A stretch of 64,000 nt of DNA, from NCBI RefSeq assembly GCF_002205165.1, contig NZ_NIVS01000009.1, forward strand, positions 1-64,000, written 5' to 3'. Shown here piece after piece: positions 53,553 through 62,892 of this stretch. The DNA is from Stenotrophomonas maltophilia. Lineage in GTDB: Bacteria > Pseudomonadota > Gammaproteobacteria > Xanthomonadales > Xanthomonadaceae. How positions within the stretch are numbered: the stretch's first letter is position 1; every line of letters starts with the position of its first letter. The notes beneath the pieces are model-generated. The model did no database searches. It saw only the letters and a program-made list of their open reading frames with translations, and was not told the origin of the DNA. A program made the position numbers and the translations under genes.

Positions 53553-55931
53553 ATGCTGCGTTCCAGTAGTCCTGCATTCACTCGTGTCACCGGAATGATC
53601 ATCAACGACAGTGAGCGACCGTCAGCCGATGTAGTTCGAATCGGCGATTGCACCGTCATTCTTTCCTCGCGGGAAGTGATGGTGGTGGGCGTGCGTCGCC
53701 CGCGTCGGCTGACGCCGAAGGCGTTGGGGGTACTGAAGGCCTTGATGCGCTCGCCGGGCGCAGTGGTGACCCGCGACGAACTGTTCGCCGAGGTGTGGCC
53801 CGATACGTTGCCTACCAACGATGTGTTGACCCAGGCCGTCACCCAGCTGCGCAAGGCCTTCGCGACCGACGAAGAGGCCGGCACCGCGTATATCGAAACC
53901 ATTGCCAAGACCGGCTACCGCCTGCTGGTGCCGGTGAGTGCGGTCGAGGAAGTGCGGGGTCTGGAGGCGATGGAGAGCGTGGACGCCAATGTGCCGGGCG
54001 CTGCCGAGGTGCTGCCCCCGCGGGCGCCGCCGTCGCGCAAACGCGGTGACAGCCCGCTGCGCCGGCAGTGGCGGCGTACCCGCCGCTACATCCTGCTCGC
54101 CATCGGCGTGGCGATGCTGGTCGCCCTGCTGGTCATGGCCGCCTTGCTGGTCCAGCGTGAACCACCTGCCTCGGCGCTGGATGCGGCGGTTGAAGATGGC
54201 ACCCGCGTGATCGGCAGTCCGCAGCGGCCGTACCGGCTCATCACCGCCACCGCGGGCTTTGAAACCTATCCGACGCTGTCGCCGGATGGTTCGCAGGTTG
54301 CCTACGAGGCCGATATGCCTTCTCGCAAGGGCAGCGTCATCAAGGTGCAGACCTCCGGCAATGCGCCGGCCCGCATCCTGATGGATACCCCGGCCACGTA
54401 CTCGGACCGGTTCCCGAACTGGTCGCCCAACGGGCGGGACATCGCGTTCGCGCGGTTTGGCCCGGACGGCAGCTGCGAGGTCATCATCGCCAGCGCCACC
54501 GGCGGCGCGCTGCGTCACGTCACCCGCTGCGATGGCACCGAACTGCTCAGCTTCGACTGGACGCCGGATGGGCGCGGCCTGCTGTTCGGATCGCTGTCGG
54601 GCAAGTACGCACACCGCGGCATCCGCATTCTCACCCTCGCCAGCGGCAGCTGGACCGCGCTCGATTACCAGATCGATCCGGACAGTTTCGAGTACGCGCC
54701 GCGCTACTCGCCCGATGGGCGCTGGATCGTGTTCGTGCGCAACCCGCAGGTCGGTGATCTGTGGCGGATCCCGGCCGGGGGTGGCACCCCGGAGCAGCTC
54801 ACCAATGATTCGGCCGAGATCCGCGGCTGGGCGTGGCGCAGCGATAGTCGCCACATCGTGTTCGGCCGCCGCGTGGACAGCGAAGCACGCCTGTATGAGC
54901 TGGACACGCGCACCCGCACACTGCGTGACCTGGGGCTCGACGACGCCCAGTCGCCGGCGCTGTCGCGCAGCAACAACATGCTGGCGTTCATGCATCGGCG
55001 GGCGCAGTTCGGCCTGTTCAAAGTGCCGATCGCCGCCGATGGTCGCCCCGGCACGCCGGAGCGCCTGTTTGCTTCGGGCGGACGCGACGCGCAGCCGATG
55101 ATCGCGCCGGACGGCCGCCAACTGGTCTTCAGCTCCAACCGCTCCGGCAGTTACGCGCTGTGGTGGGCCGACCTGCAGCGTCCTGAATCGCTGCGGCCGA
55201 TCGAGGGCCTGCGCCCGGAAACCCGACAGATCCCGGACTGGTCGCGCGACGGGCGCCACCTGCTGGTGCTGGGGCGCGATGAACACGCCAACCCGGCGAT
55301 CTTCGAAGTCTCTCCGCGTGATGAGCAGACCGTGCGTCTGGCGGTACCGGTGGCGCAGCCGCTGCAGGCCCTGTACGGGCAGCAGCCGGAACAGCTGCTG
55401 GTGGTCGAGCGTGATCGCGATGAACGCATGCGCCTTTCCCTGTTTGATCGCAGCAGCACCCCATGGCGCTTGCTGGGCAGCATCGATGGCGTTTCCCAGG
55501 CACGGTATGACGTCGCCGACGAGCGTGTGCTGTTCACACGGTTGTCGGCCAGCGGTCTGTGGTCGGCCGATGCGGCCCTAAGCCCGCAGAGCATTCGCCA
55601 GGTGCGCAGCGACCAGCCCTCGCGCTGGCGCTACCGGGCATGGACCGTCTCCGGCAACGGGCAGATCGATTACCTGTCCAACCGCGCCGACTGTGCCACC
55701 GTGTTCGCCCGGCTCAGCGCGACCTCCAGCGACAGTGCCCACTGCCTGGATGCCGATCGGCTGGGAACCGGCAACGGCTTCAGCGCAAATCCGGACGGCA
55801 GTGCGGTGTACGTGGCCCTGGCCGTCGCCGATGGGTCCGACATCGGCATCATGAGCCTGCCCGAACGGACCTCTTCGTTCTTCCCAGCCTTCTCCAACCT
55901 GCTGTTTATGAAGGGAAAAGACCCTTCGTAA
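53553..55931 (+). CDS. Membrane-anchored winged-helix regulator with propeller domain
   Basis: A 792-residue CadC-like protein. A cytoplasmic OmpR-type winged helix spans about 27-127 (RDELFAEVWPD, LTQAVTQLRKAF, KTGYRLLVPV), then a basic linker, one transmembrane helix at about 179-200, and a periplasmic beta-propeller to the end with PD40-type repeats (TLSPDGSQVAYE, RYSPDGRWIVFV, MIAPDGRQLVFSSN, DWSRDGRHLLVL). It probably senses something outside and regulates genes from the membrane without a kinase. The start is uncertain: 53553, or the Met at 53595. It lies upstream of an AraC gene and a TonB receptor, which may be its targets. Confidence 0.85.
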   Translation: MLRSSSPAFTRVTGMIINDSERPSADVVRIGDCTVILSSREVMVVGVRRPRRLTPKALGVLKALMRSPGAVVTRDELFAEVWPDTLPTNDVLTQAVTQLRKAFATDEEAGTAYIETIAKTGYRLLVPVSAVEEVRGLEAMESVDANVPGAAEVLPPRAPPSRKRGDSPLRRQWRRTRRYILLAIGVAMLVALLVMAALLVQREPPASALDAAVEDGTRVIGSPQRPYRLITATAGFETYPTLSPDGSQVAYEADMPSRKGSVIKVQTSGNAPARILMDTPATYSDRFPNWSPNGRDIAFARFGPDGSCEVIIASATGGALRHVTRCDGTELLSFDWTPDGRGLLFGSLSGKYAHRGIRILTLASGSWTALDYQIDPDSFEYAPRYSPDGRWIVFVRNPQVGDLWRIPAGGGTPEQLTNDSAEIRGWAWRSDSRHIVFGRRVDSEARLYELDTRTRTLRDLGLDDAQSPALSRSNNMLAFMHRRAQFGLFKVPIAADGRPGTPERLFASGGRDAQPMIAPDGRQLVFSSNRSGSYALWWADLQRPESLRPIEGLRPETRQIPDWSRDGRHLLVLGRDEHANPAIFEVSPRDEQTVRLAVPVAQPLQALYGQQPEQLLVVERDRDERMRLSLFDRSSTPWRLLGSIDGVSQARYDVADERVLFTRLSASGLWSADAALSPQSIRQVRSDQPSRWRYRAWTVSGNGQIDYLSNRADCATVFARLSATSSDSAHCLDADRLGTGNGFSANPDGSAVYVALAVADGSDIGIMSLPERTSSFFPAFSNLLFMKGKDPS

Positions 55932-56045
55932 GTTCTTCGTGAGGTCGTCGTGGCGAATTCGGATCAATCTCGCCAGGACGTCCTGAGGGGAGTGGCCTGA
56001 TTTGGCAAAACTGCACGCCAGCAAAGGCAAACTCACGGTGCAGTC

Positions 56046-56927
56046 ATGCGTCAGCTCTCTTTGGCCGATCGCGGTCAATCTCTCTCCCTGGACAAAGCCA
56101 TCGACGACGGCGCGCTGCCGAACTGCCTGGGCGTGGCCCGGCTCGGCAGCCTGCAGACCGCCGGCACCACGTTCACCGTCTGGATGCAGGTCCGTGGCAG
56201 CGCCTGGGTGGAGTCCAAGGAGGGCAAGTTCCGCCTTCGTCAGCGTGAGTGGATCGCCTTCGAGAAGGATTCCAAGCCGATGGTGCAGGCCGGGCGTGAT
56301 GGTCTGTGCATCGGCTTGAGCCTGTCGCCGGATGCGCTGCGCGCGCTGGGTGAGCTGGCCGACTGCAACCTCTACGCGGGCCGCGGCACGATGACGCGGG
56401 GCGAAATGCGCGTGGCGATGCGCCTTTGGCGTGACGCGCTGACCAGCGAAAGGCCGATGCAGGGCCTGCGCCCGGCGTTGCTGCATCTGGCCGCGCTGCA
56501 GCAGGGCATGGCGACCGGAGTGCAGCGCTGCCCGGGCCGTTCGCGCAGCCGCAAGCGCCAGGTGTTCGGGCGCATGCAGCGCGCGCGTCTCTATCTGGAA
56601 GGCAACAGCCACCGTGTAGTGCGCATCGGTGAGCTGGCCGAGCTCACCAACTTCTCCAGCTGGTATCTGTCCAAGACCTTCCAGAGCCTGTATGCGGAGA
56701 GCCCGCAGTCGCTCTCGGCGCGCCTGCGTCTGGAGCGCGCGGCCGATCTGCTGCGCGATACCGACATGATGGTGGGCGAGGTCGCTGCCGCCAGCGGGTT
56801 TGACAACTGCTGCAGCTTCGCACGGGCGTTTCGGGCCCGTTTCGGGTTGTCTGCGTCACGCTACCGTGAGGCGGGTGCGAACCTGTCGCCAGAGTCGGCA
56901 AAGTCTTCGGTTGCATCACGCAAATAA
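56046..56927 (+). CDS. AraC-family transcription regulator
   Basis: A 293-residue regulator with an N-terminal cupin-like part (about 1-110), a basic linker (CPGRSRSRKRQ) and a C-terminal AraC double helix-turn-helix at about 190-280 (IGELAELTNFSSWYLSKTF; MVGEVAAASGFDNCCSFARAFRARFG). It ends 68 bases before a TonB-dependent receptor gene on the same strand, so it most likely controls that receptor. The start at 56046 lacks a clear ribosome site. Confidence 0.87.
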   Translation: MRQLSLADRGQSLSLDKAIDDGALPNCLGVARLGSLQTAGTTFTVWMQVRGSAWVESKEGKFRLRQREWIAFEKDSKPMVQAGRDGLCIGLSLSPDALRALGELADCNLYAGRGTMTRGEMRVAMRLWRDALTSERPMQGLRPALLHLAALQQGMATGVQRCPGRSRSRKRQVFGRMQRARLYLEGNSHRVVRIGELAELTNFSSWYLSKTFQSLYAESPQSLSARLRLERAADLLRDTDMMVGEVAAASGFDNCCSFARAFRARFGLSASRYREAGANLSPESAKSSVASRK

Positions 56928-56995
56928 TTAGCTGCAACGCAATCGTAACTTTCCGAGGCGGTTTAACACGCTACTAACGTACCTCGGAGAGATAA

Positions 56996-59860
56996 ATGAA
57001 TTTTCGTACTCCTGCAGTGCGGCTGGGCCTTCTGCCCGCCGGCATTGCGCTCGCGCTCGTGCCGAGCTTCGCCTCGGCGCAGGAAGCTGCTGCCGGCACC
57101 ACTGACCTGGACCGTATCTCGGTCACCGGCTCGCGCATCCGCGGCGCCAACATGGAGACCCAGCAGCCGATCCTGACGATGACGCGCGAAGCCCTGGAAA
57201 AGCAGGGTTTCTCGAGCGTCGCGGACGTGCTGAACAACCTGACCTCGGCCGGTTCGCCGGCCATCTCGCGTTCGGATTCGCTGTCCTCCGGCGAGAACGT
57301 CGGCGGCTACTACGTCGACATCCGCAACCTGGGTGCCCAGCGCACGCTGGTGCTGATGAACGGCAAGCGCCTCGGTGCCAGCACCGGCGGCTACCAGGAT
57401 CTGAGCCAGATCCCGATGGCCGCTGTGGAGCGCATCGAGATCCTGAAGGACGGCGCGTCCTCGATCTACGGTTCGGACGCGATCGCCGGCGTGGTCAACG
57501 TGATCACCCGCAAGAACTTCGACGGCGGTGAAGCCAGCGTCCGCGTTGGCCAGTACGGCAATGGCGACGGTGACGAGCAGCAGTACTCGATGCTGCTGGG
57601 CGCGTCCGGCGAGCGCGGCAGCCTGACCCTGGCGGCCGAATACTCCAAGCAGGATCCGGTGTGGGCCAAGGACCGTTGGTACAGCCGTGATGGCGGCCGT
57701 GGTCCGAACTCGGTGCCCGGCGACGGCAGCCCGATCAGCCAGCGTGGCAGCTGGTGCAACCCGCTGCAGGTCGACTGCGCGGACTCCGACACCGCGGTGT
57801 GGAAGACCCTGAATGCCGGTGGCAACCCGAACAACCCGAATGACTACCATGTCCTGACGGAAGACGAGTACGCCAACTCCAACGAGCAGATGAGCCTGCT
57901 GACCGGTGTGGAGCGCAAGTCGCTGTTCATCAACGGCACGTACGACTTCAGCGACCGCATCAGCCTGAACACCGATGTGCTCTACAACGAGCGCAACACG
58001 TTCCAGCAGATCGCCGGCTACCCGTACCAGTCTGGCGCGTCCAACATCAATACGCCGATGTCCGCGTCCAGCGCCTTCAACCCGACCAGCGTCAACGGCG
58101 TGGGCGGCCAGGAGATCGAGTTCCGTCGTCGCCTGTGGGAAGTGCCGCGTACCACCGACAGCCAGCTGAAGACCCTGCGCTTTGCGCCGACCGTCAGCGG
58201 TTACTTCGAACTGGCCGACAAGACCTTCGATTGGGATGTGGGCGCCCTGTGGAACCGCAACGAGTCGATCGTCAGCCAGCGCGGTGACATGAGCCTGATC
58301 GCCTCCGAGCAGGCGCTGGGCCCATCGTTCATCGACGCCGGTGGCGTTGCCCGTTGCGGCACCGCCGCCAACCCGATCCTGGGCGATTGCCGCCCGTGGA
58401 ACCCGCTGCTGCCGTACGGCGTTGCGGGCCAGGGTTCGCTGGCCGACCCGGAACTGCAGGAATTCCTGTTCCCGACCTTCACCACCCGTGGCGTCACCAA
58501 GACCACCAGCTTCACCGCCAACCTGGCCGGTTCCATCGTGACCCTGCCGGCAGGCGACCTCGGCTTCGCCGTGGGCGTGGAGCACCGCAAGGAAGAAGGC
58601 ACCTACGTGCCGGACGCCTTCGCACAGTCGGGCAAGTCCACTGGCCTGGGCCAGAAGACCACGCAGGGTGAGTACGATCTGAACGAGGTCTACCTCGAAC
58701 TGAACGTGCCGATCCTGGCCGACATGCCGTTCGCCAAGGAACTGACCCTGAATGTTGCCAGCCGTTACTCGGACTACAGCAACTTCGGCGGCACCACCAA
58801 CAGCAAGTTCGGCCTGACCTGGCGTCCGATGGATGAGCTGCTCGTCCGCGGTACCTATGCAGAAGGCTTCCGCGCTCCGACCATCTCCGACCTGTACGGT
58901 GGCCTGAGCTCGAGCTTCGAGCGTTACACCGATCCGTGCGCCGTTGGCGTGTCGGGCAGCGTGGCCGGCAATGCCGCCTGCCTTGCCGGTGGTGCGCCGG
59001 CCAACTACGTGCAGCTGGGCCAGGGCAACCTGCCGTGCTCCACCACGCCGTGCCAGTCGGGTGACCAGTTCATTTCCGGCGCCAACCCGAACCTGACCCC
59101 GGAAACCTCCAAGAGCAAGACCGTGGGTCTGGTCTGGAGCCCGCGTTGGGTGCAGGGCCTGGACATCTCGCTGGATTGGTACCGCTACGAGATCAGCGAC
59201 ATGATCATCGAAGACAGCGTCGACCGCATCCTGCGTGACTGCTATGTGCTGGGCAATGCCGGCCGTTGCGGCAGCGTGACCCGTGCGGCGGATGGTCACA
59301 TCAGTGCCATCACCTACGGCACCGCCAACCTCGGCAAGATGGAAACCGAAGGTTACGACCTGGGCATCAAGTACCGCCTGCCGGAACTGGCCATCGGTCA
59401 GTTCAACATCGACTGGCAGACCAGCTACCTGTCCAAGTACGACGAAGCCAACCAGAACGCTGCCGGTGACGACATCATGATCGGCAAGGTCGGTCAGGAA
59501 GCGCTGTTCCGCGTGCGTTCCAACCTGGGCGTCAACTGGGAGAAGGGCGCGTTCGGTGTCAACTACACCGCACGCTACTACTCCGGCCTGAACGAGCCGT
59601 GCATCGCGATCGGCTGCACCGATCCGGACCGCTACGCCTATGGCGAAACCGCTCCGCTGCGCAAGACGGGCGCCAACACCTTCCACGACCTGCAGGTCAG
59701 CTGGAAGGCGCCGTGGGATGCCACCATTGCCGTCGGCGCGAACAACGTGTTCGACCACAAGGGTCCGCTGATGTACTCGCAGCAGAACTCGAGCTTCGCC
59801 TACTACGGTGGCTTCGACATCGGTCGCTTCCTGTACATGAAGTACACCCAGCGCTTCTGA
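56996..59860 (+). CDS. TonB-dependent outer-membrane receptor
   Basis: A 954-residue precursor with a signal peptide ending near SFASAQ (about residue 29), a TonB-box-like LDRISVTGSRI, a plug domain at about 50-175 (RTLVLMNGKRLG, IEILKDGASSIYGSDAIAGVVNVITR) and a long beta-barrel ending in YTQRF. Several Cys pairs occur in predicted extracellular loops (CNPLQVDC, CGTAANPILGDC, CSTTPC). The ATG at 56996 follows CGGAGAG. The subfamily is the large SRI/Oar-like group common in Xanthomonadaceae, often for carbohydrate or peptide uptake. The substrate is unknown. It is followed by a strong terminator. Confidence 0.93.
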   Translation: MNFRTPAVRLGLLPAGIALALVPSFASAQEAAAGTTDLDRISVTGSRIRGANMETQQPILTMTREALEKQGFSSVADVLNNLTSAGSPAISRSDSLSSGENVGGYYVDIRNLGAQRTLVLMNGKRLGASTGGYQDLSQIPMAAVERIEILKDGASSIYGSDAIAGVVNVITRKNFDGGEASVRVGQYGNGDGDEQQYSMLLGASGERGSLTLAAEYSKQDPVWAKDRWYSRDGGRGPNSVPGDGSPISQRGSWCNPLQVDCADSDTAVWKTLNAGGNPNNPNDYHVLTEDEYANSNEQMSLLTGVERKSLFINGTYDFSDRISLNTDVLYNERNTFQQIAGYPYQSGASNINTPMSASSAFNPTSVNGVGGQEIEFRRRLWEVPRTTDSQLKTLRFAPTVSGYFELADKTFDWDVGALWNRNESIVSQRGDMSLIASEQALGPSFIDAGGVARCGTAANPILGDCRPWNPLLPYGVAGQGSLADPELQEFLFPTFTTRGVTKTTSFTANLAGSIVTLPAGDLGFAVGVEHRKEEGTYVPDAFAQSGKSTGLGQKTTQGEYDLNEVYLELNVPILADMPFAKELTLNVASRYSDYSNFGGTTNSKFGLTWRPMDELLVRGTYAEGFRAPTISDLYGGLSSSFERYTDPCAVGVSGSVAGNAACLAGGAPANYVQLGQGNLPCSTTPCQSGDQFISGANPNLTPETSKSKTVGLVWSPRWVQGLDISLDWYRYEISDMIIEDSVDRILRDCYVLGNAGRCGSVTRAADGHISAITYGTANLGKMETEGYDLGIKYRLPELAIGQFNIDWQTSYLSKYDEANQNAAGDDIMIGKVGQEALFRVRSNLGVNWEKGAFGVNYTARYYSGLNEPCIAIGCTDPDRYAYGETAPLRKTGANTFHDLQVSWKAPWDATIAVGANNVFDHKGPLMYSQQNSSFAYYGGFDIGRFLYMKYTQRF

Positions 59861-59884
59861 TCCATCGAAGCAGTGGTGCAGAAA

Positions 59885-59917
59885 GAGGAGGGCGGACCGC
59901 AAGGTCCGCCCTCTTTT
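59885..59917 (+). terminator. Terminator after the TonB receptor
   Basis: Stem AGGGCGGACC (59889-59898), loop GCAA, GGTCCGCCCT (59903-59912), then CTTTT, 25 bases past the stop. Confidence 0.9.
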
Positions 59918-60033
59918 GCGTTGTGGGGTAAGAAAACTCTGAGTTTCAGCGGATGGTGATCTGTTTCACATTATTGGGTGAATTTCAGTTGATACCGTCA
60001 ATCGGTCCAATGACGGACGATTGAGGGCTCGAT

Positions 60034-60240
60034 ATGAAAATGACGTTCGCTCAGAAACTCGCCGGCGTGTTCCTCGGCACACTGGCCGTGGCGGGAAGTG
60101 CATCGGCCGGCCTGATTGTCTGCAAGGGAGGCCGCTACTGCGACACGCTGCGTGTCGAGTGCGTCAACTCTGGCGAACTGCCCGCCGCCTGCGAGCAGAT
60201 GTGGCGCCTATGCGTACTGGACGCCTGTCCGCAGCGCTGA
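60034..60240 (+). CDS. Small secreted six-cysteine peptide
   Basis: A 68-residue precursor. The signal peptide (MKMTFAQKLAGVFLGTLAVAG, cleavage at SASA-G, about residue 25) leaves a 43-residue mature peptide with six Cys spaced C-x5-C-x6-C-x9-C-x6-C-x4-C. An even number suggests three disulfides. GAGG lies upstream of the ATG. It stands alone between the TonB receptor terminator and the HDOD gene, with its own 3' hairpin. I do not recognise a family. Roles such as toxin, inhibitor or envelope stress factor are all possible. Confidence 0.7.
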   Translation: MKMTFAQKLAGVFLGTLAVAGSASAGLIVCKGGRYCDTLRVECVNSGELPAACEQMWRLCVLDACPQR

Positions 60241-60246
60241 AACGAC

Positions 60247-60273
60247 GATGGCGCGCCACCACGGCGCGCCATC
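60247..60273 (+). terminator. Hairpin between the Cys-rich peptide and the HDOD gene
   Basis: A perfect 11-bp stem, GATGGCGCGCC / GGCGCGCCATC, with loop ACCAC lies between two convergent stops. It has no T tract. Confidence 0.55.
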
Positions 60274-60295
60274 CTGGTCACCCACCACCGGATAC

Positions 60296-61414
60296 TCAGG
60301 CGTCGCTGGCAACCAACCCCATCAGCGCATTGGCATGCTCGCGCCACTGCGGCAGCTTGTTGAGCACGCCGGCACGCTGCAGATATTCCTCATCGACCGG
60401 ATCGCCATTGATCAGCGCCAACGCGACGTGGACCGCACCGGTGACCCAGAAGCTGCGGGTGTTCGAGCGTTGCGGCTGCAGGTGGAAGGCCACCGCTTCG
60501 ATGATCGGCATCGGCAGGCCCCACAGGCCCAGCAGATAGGCACCTGCCTCGGCATGGCCGGGGCGATCGTCGCCGGCATCCTCCGGCGTGCGTTCGTTGC
60601 GCACGCCCGGCAGCAGCAGGCCGATGTCGGCCAGCAGGGCGGCGGTGGCGCCGAGCTCCGCGCTGGAGTCGGGCAGCAGCTTGGCCGCCAGGCGCGAGGC
60701 CAGCAGCGCGCGCTGCTGCAGCGAGTTGCGTTCGGCACCGGAGAGCGGCTGCGCGGAGAACACCTCGCTGGCCAGGACCAGGTCGCGAAGGGTCGACAGC
60801 CCCAGGCGGGTGACGGCGGTGCGCAGGTCGGAAATGATCCGCCCATTGTTGAAGAACGCCGAGTTGGACAACTGCAGCACCTTGGCCGCGATGGCCGGGT
60901 CGGCCGCGACCAGCTTGGCCACATCGGCGGTGTTGGTGTCGTCGTCGTGTTCCAGCGCCTGGGTGAGGGTCAGATACAGATGGGGCGGCGAGGGCAGCTT
61001 CTCGATCCGGCCGATGGCGCTGCGCAGGCGCGCGCTGTCGAGCAGTTCACGCAGCTCTTCCAGGCTGGTCAGGGCTTCCAGCAGGACTTCCGGGGCCAGC
61101 GGCATCGGCAGGAACCGATGGGCCACGCCGATCAGGCGCGCCGGCGGCGGGCGGTTGCCATGCTCGGCATCCACCAGCGCGATACGGATGGTCTCAGGGC
61201 GCAGCGTACGGATCTGGCCGAGCAGCGTGGTGGCGTTGAGATCGGGCAATTGCGGGCACACGATCACCGCATCCACCGGCGAGCCGGCGACGATGCCCAT
61301 GGCACTCTGGCCATCGGTAGCGGTCAGCGGTTGCCACTCTTCCCCAAGATCGGCAATGAATTCCAACAGCTCAGCCGACAGGCTGGCTTCGTCCCCAACA
61401 AGCAGAATGCGCAC
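60296..61414 (-). CDS. HDOD-domain protein with degenerate receiver
   Basis: A 372-residue protein with an N-terminal receiver-like fold (about 1-120) and an HDOD domain (about 130-330, with KVLQLSNSAFFNNG and AVTRLGLSTLRDLVLA). The receiver starts RILLVGDEA, and the phosphoacceptor position reads VIVCPQLP, so Cys53 replaces Asp and phosphorylation is not expected. HDOD proteins act in signalling networks without known catalysis. The gene stands alone on the minus strand between the Cys-rich peptide and ppa. Confidence 0.85.
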   Translation of the reverse strand: MRILLVGDEASLSAELLEFIADLGEEWQPLTATDGQSAMGIVAGSPVDAVIVCPQLPDLNATTLLGQIRTLRPETIRIALVDAEHGNRPPPARLIGVAHRFLPMPLAPEVLLEALTSLEELRELLDSARLRSAIGRIEKLPSPPHLYLTLTQALEHDDDTNTADVAKLVAADPAIAAKVLQLSNSAFFNNGRIISDLRTAVTRLGLSTLRDLVLASEVFSAQPLSGAERNSLQQRALLASRLAAKLLPDSSAELGATAALLADIGLLLPGVRNERTPEDAGDDRPGHAEAGAYLLGLWGLPMPIIEAVAFHLQPQRSNTRSFWVTGAVHVALALINGDPVDEEYLQRAGVLNKLPQWREHANALMGLVASDA

Positions 61415-61510
61415 GACACGGTCCCCTGGCTGACCACGGTGAAACGCACCGTGGACGGTGTGAAGAGACGCAATGTACCCAATCCGGCACGAATAGTGAT
61501 GTGCCGCATT

Positions 61511-61556
61511 GAAAAAACGTGATGCAGATCGCTCCGGCAGGGGGTGCCGGAGCGAT
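61511..61556 (-). terminator. Probable terminator after ppa
   Basis: A 12-bp stem, ATCGCTCCGGCA / TGCCGGAGCGAT (61528-61556), lies just past the ppa stop. On the minus strand a six-T run follows about ten bases later. Confidence 0.55.
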
Positions 61557-61567
61557 GCAGGTCAATC

Positions 61568-62104
61568 TCAGGCGATGTTGCCGAGGTAGCGCTGGTGCGC
61601 TTCGACCAGGATCTTCTTGGCTTCGGCGGCGCCGCCCCAGCCATCAAGCTTGACCCACTTGCCCTTTTCCAGGTCCTTGTAATGCTCGAAGAAGTGGCCG
61701 ATGCGCTCCAGCCAGTGGCTGGACACCTGCTCGATGTCTTCAACGTGGGCATAGCCACTGAACACCTTGGAGATCGGCACGGCCAGGATCTTCTCGTCGC
61801 TGCCGGCCTCATCGCTCATCTTGAGCACGCCGACCGGACGGCAACGCACCACCGAGCCCGGGACCAGCGGCAGCGGCAGCACCACCAGCACGTCGGCCGG
61901 ATCGCCATCGCCACACAGGGTGCTCGGCACGTAGCCGTAGTTGCACGGGTAGCGCATCGGGGTGGAGAGGATGCGGTCGACGAAGATCGCGCCGGTTTCC
62001 TTGTCCACTTCGTACTTCACCGGCTCGGAATCCTTCGGGATCTCGATGATGACGTTGATTTCTTCCGGCGGGTTCTTGCCCGGCGAAACGAGTTCCAGAC
62101 CCAT
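61568..62104 (-). CDS. ppa: Inorganic pyrophosphatase, family I
   Basis: A 178-residue soluble pyrophosphatase, the standard length of the hexameric bacterial enzyme. The signature DGDPADVLV holds metal-binding Asp residues; EIPKDSEPVKYEVDK and YPCNYGYVPSTL are typical. It hydrolyses pyrophosphate in the cytoplasm to drive biosynthesis. The ATG at 62104 is the normal start. Bases 62105-62362 upstream hold its promoter and no gene I can support. Confidence 0.96.
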   Translation of the reverse strand: MGLELVSPGKNPPEEINVIIEIPKDSEPVKYEVDKETGAIFVDRILSTPMRYPCNYGYVPSTLCGDGDPADVLVVLPLPLVPGSVVRCRPVGVLKMSDEAGSDEKILAVPISKVFSGYAHVEDIEQVSSHWLERIGHFFEHYKDLEKGKWVKLDGWGGAAEAKKILVEAHQRYLGNIA

Positions 62105-62362
62105 GGGTGTGCTCCAGCTGAGAGGGGGTAGGGCGCAAAGTCCGCCATTTTATGCCTTTGCCGGTCAGCGTGCAGCGGCTGTGTTGCCGATCGGCCGATC
62201 CCGGGGCGGGACGGGACCAGGGAGAACCTCCGTCCGCCCGGCAGGGTGGGCAGGCCACCACCTGATGGTGCCGCCAATCCTTACCCCGGCCCGGGCAGAG
62301 GCCCGATGGTCGTGCCTGGCCGGGCGGTCGATCATCACCATGAACCCGCCTGGAGCCTGGTG

Positions 62363-62857
62363 ATGACCCTGACGAACCGGATGGCCTGCCTGTCGATGGT
62401 GCTGGCCCTGTTCCCCGCGACCGTAATCGGCGAGGCCCGCGCCCACACCGGGCCCTACGTGGATCTGGTCGACTTTCCCTACAACGAAGCCAACTGGGAC
62501 CGCTTCTACGATCTGCAGGACCATCTGACCCGGGAGTTCCATGACCTGTGTGGCGCAAGGTACTGCCAAGGTGCCTATGCCAACCACATCCTGCTGCAGT
62601 TCCGCTGCTCGGTGCAGGTGGCCAGCGGGAGCGTCGGCGCATGCACGATGGTGATCGGCGCCGGCAATCTCGAGGTGGACGCCACCAGCGGCAAGGTGGT
62701 GCCCGACAGCCGCACCTGGGCCTGCACGGCGCCGCTGGTGCCGGGGACGTCCGTGGAGGCACTGCATGCCGCGCTCGGGCGGCGTGACGCGCTGATCCTG
62801 CCGCTGCCCGGCGCGAACCAATCGATGCACGACGCGCTGTTCGACTGCCTCAACTGA
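62363..62857 (+). CDS. Secreted six-cysteine protein, paralogue 1
   Basis: A 164-residue precursor with a signal peptide (cleavage near GEARA, about residue 28). Mature Cys occur in LCGARYCQG, LQFRCSV, GACTMV, WACTAPL and FDCLN, six in all. The next gene, 35 bases on, encodes a clear paralogue with the same Cys pattern and the shared blocks NW/GWxRF, FRCSV, WACxAPL and DCL. The ATG at 62363 has GGAG upstream; the open frame to 62246 is not needed. I do not recognise a named family. A disulfide-bonded periplasmic or extracellular protein is likely. Confidence 0.72.
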   Translation: MTLTNRMACLSMVLALFPATVIGEARAHTGPYVDLVDFPYNEANWDRFYDLQDHLTREFHDLCGARYCQGAYANHILLQFRCSVQVASGSVGACTMVIGAGNLEVDATSGKVVPDSRTWACTAPLVPGTSVEALHAALGRRDALILPLPGANQSMHDALFDCLN

Positions 62858-62892
62858 CCACGCACTCATCCAACGCGGTACAGGAGATACGC

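Noticed and set aside
56963..59902. A 979-codon minus-strand frame.
   Set aside because: Antisense shadow of the TonB receptor; no plausible domain or start.
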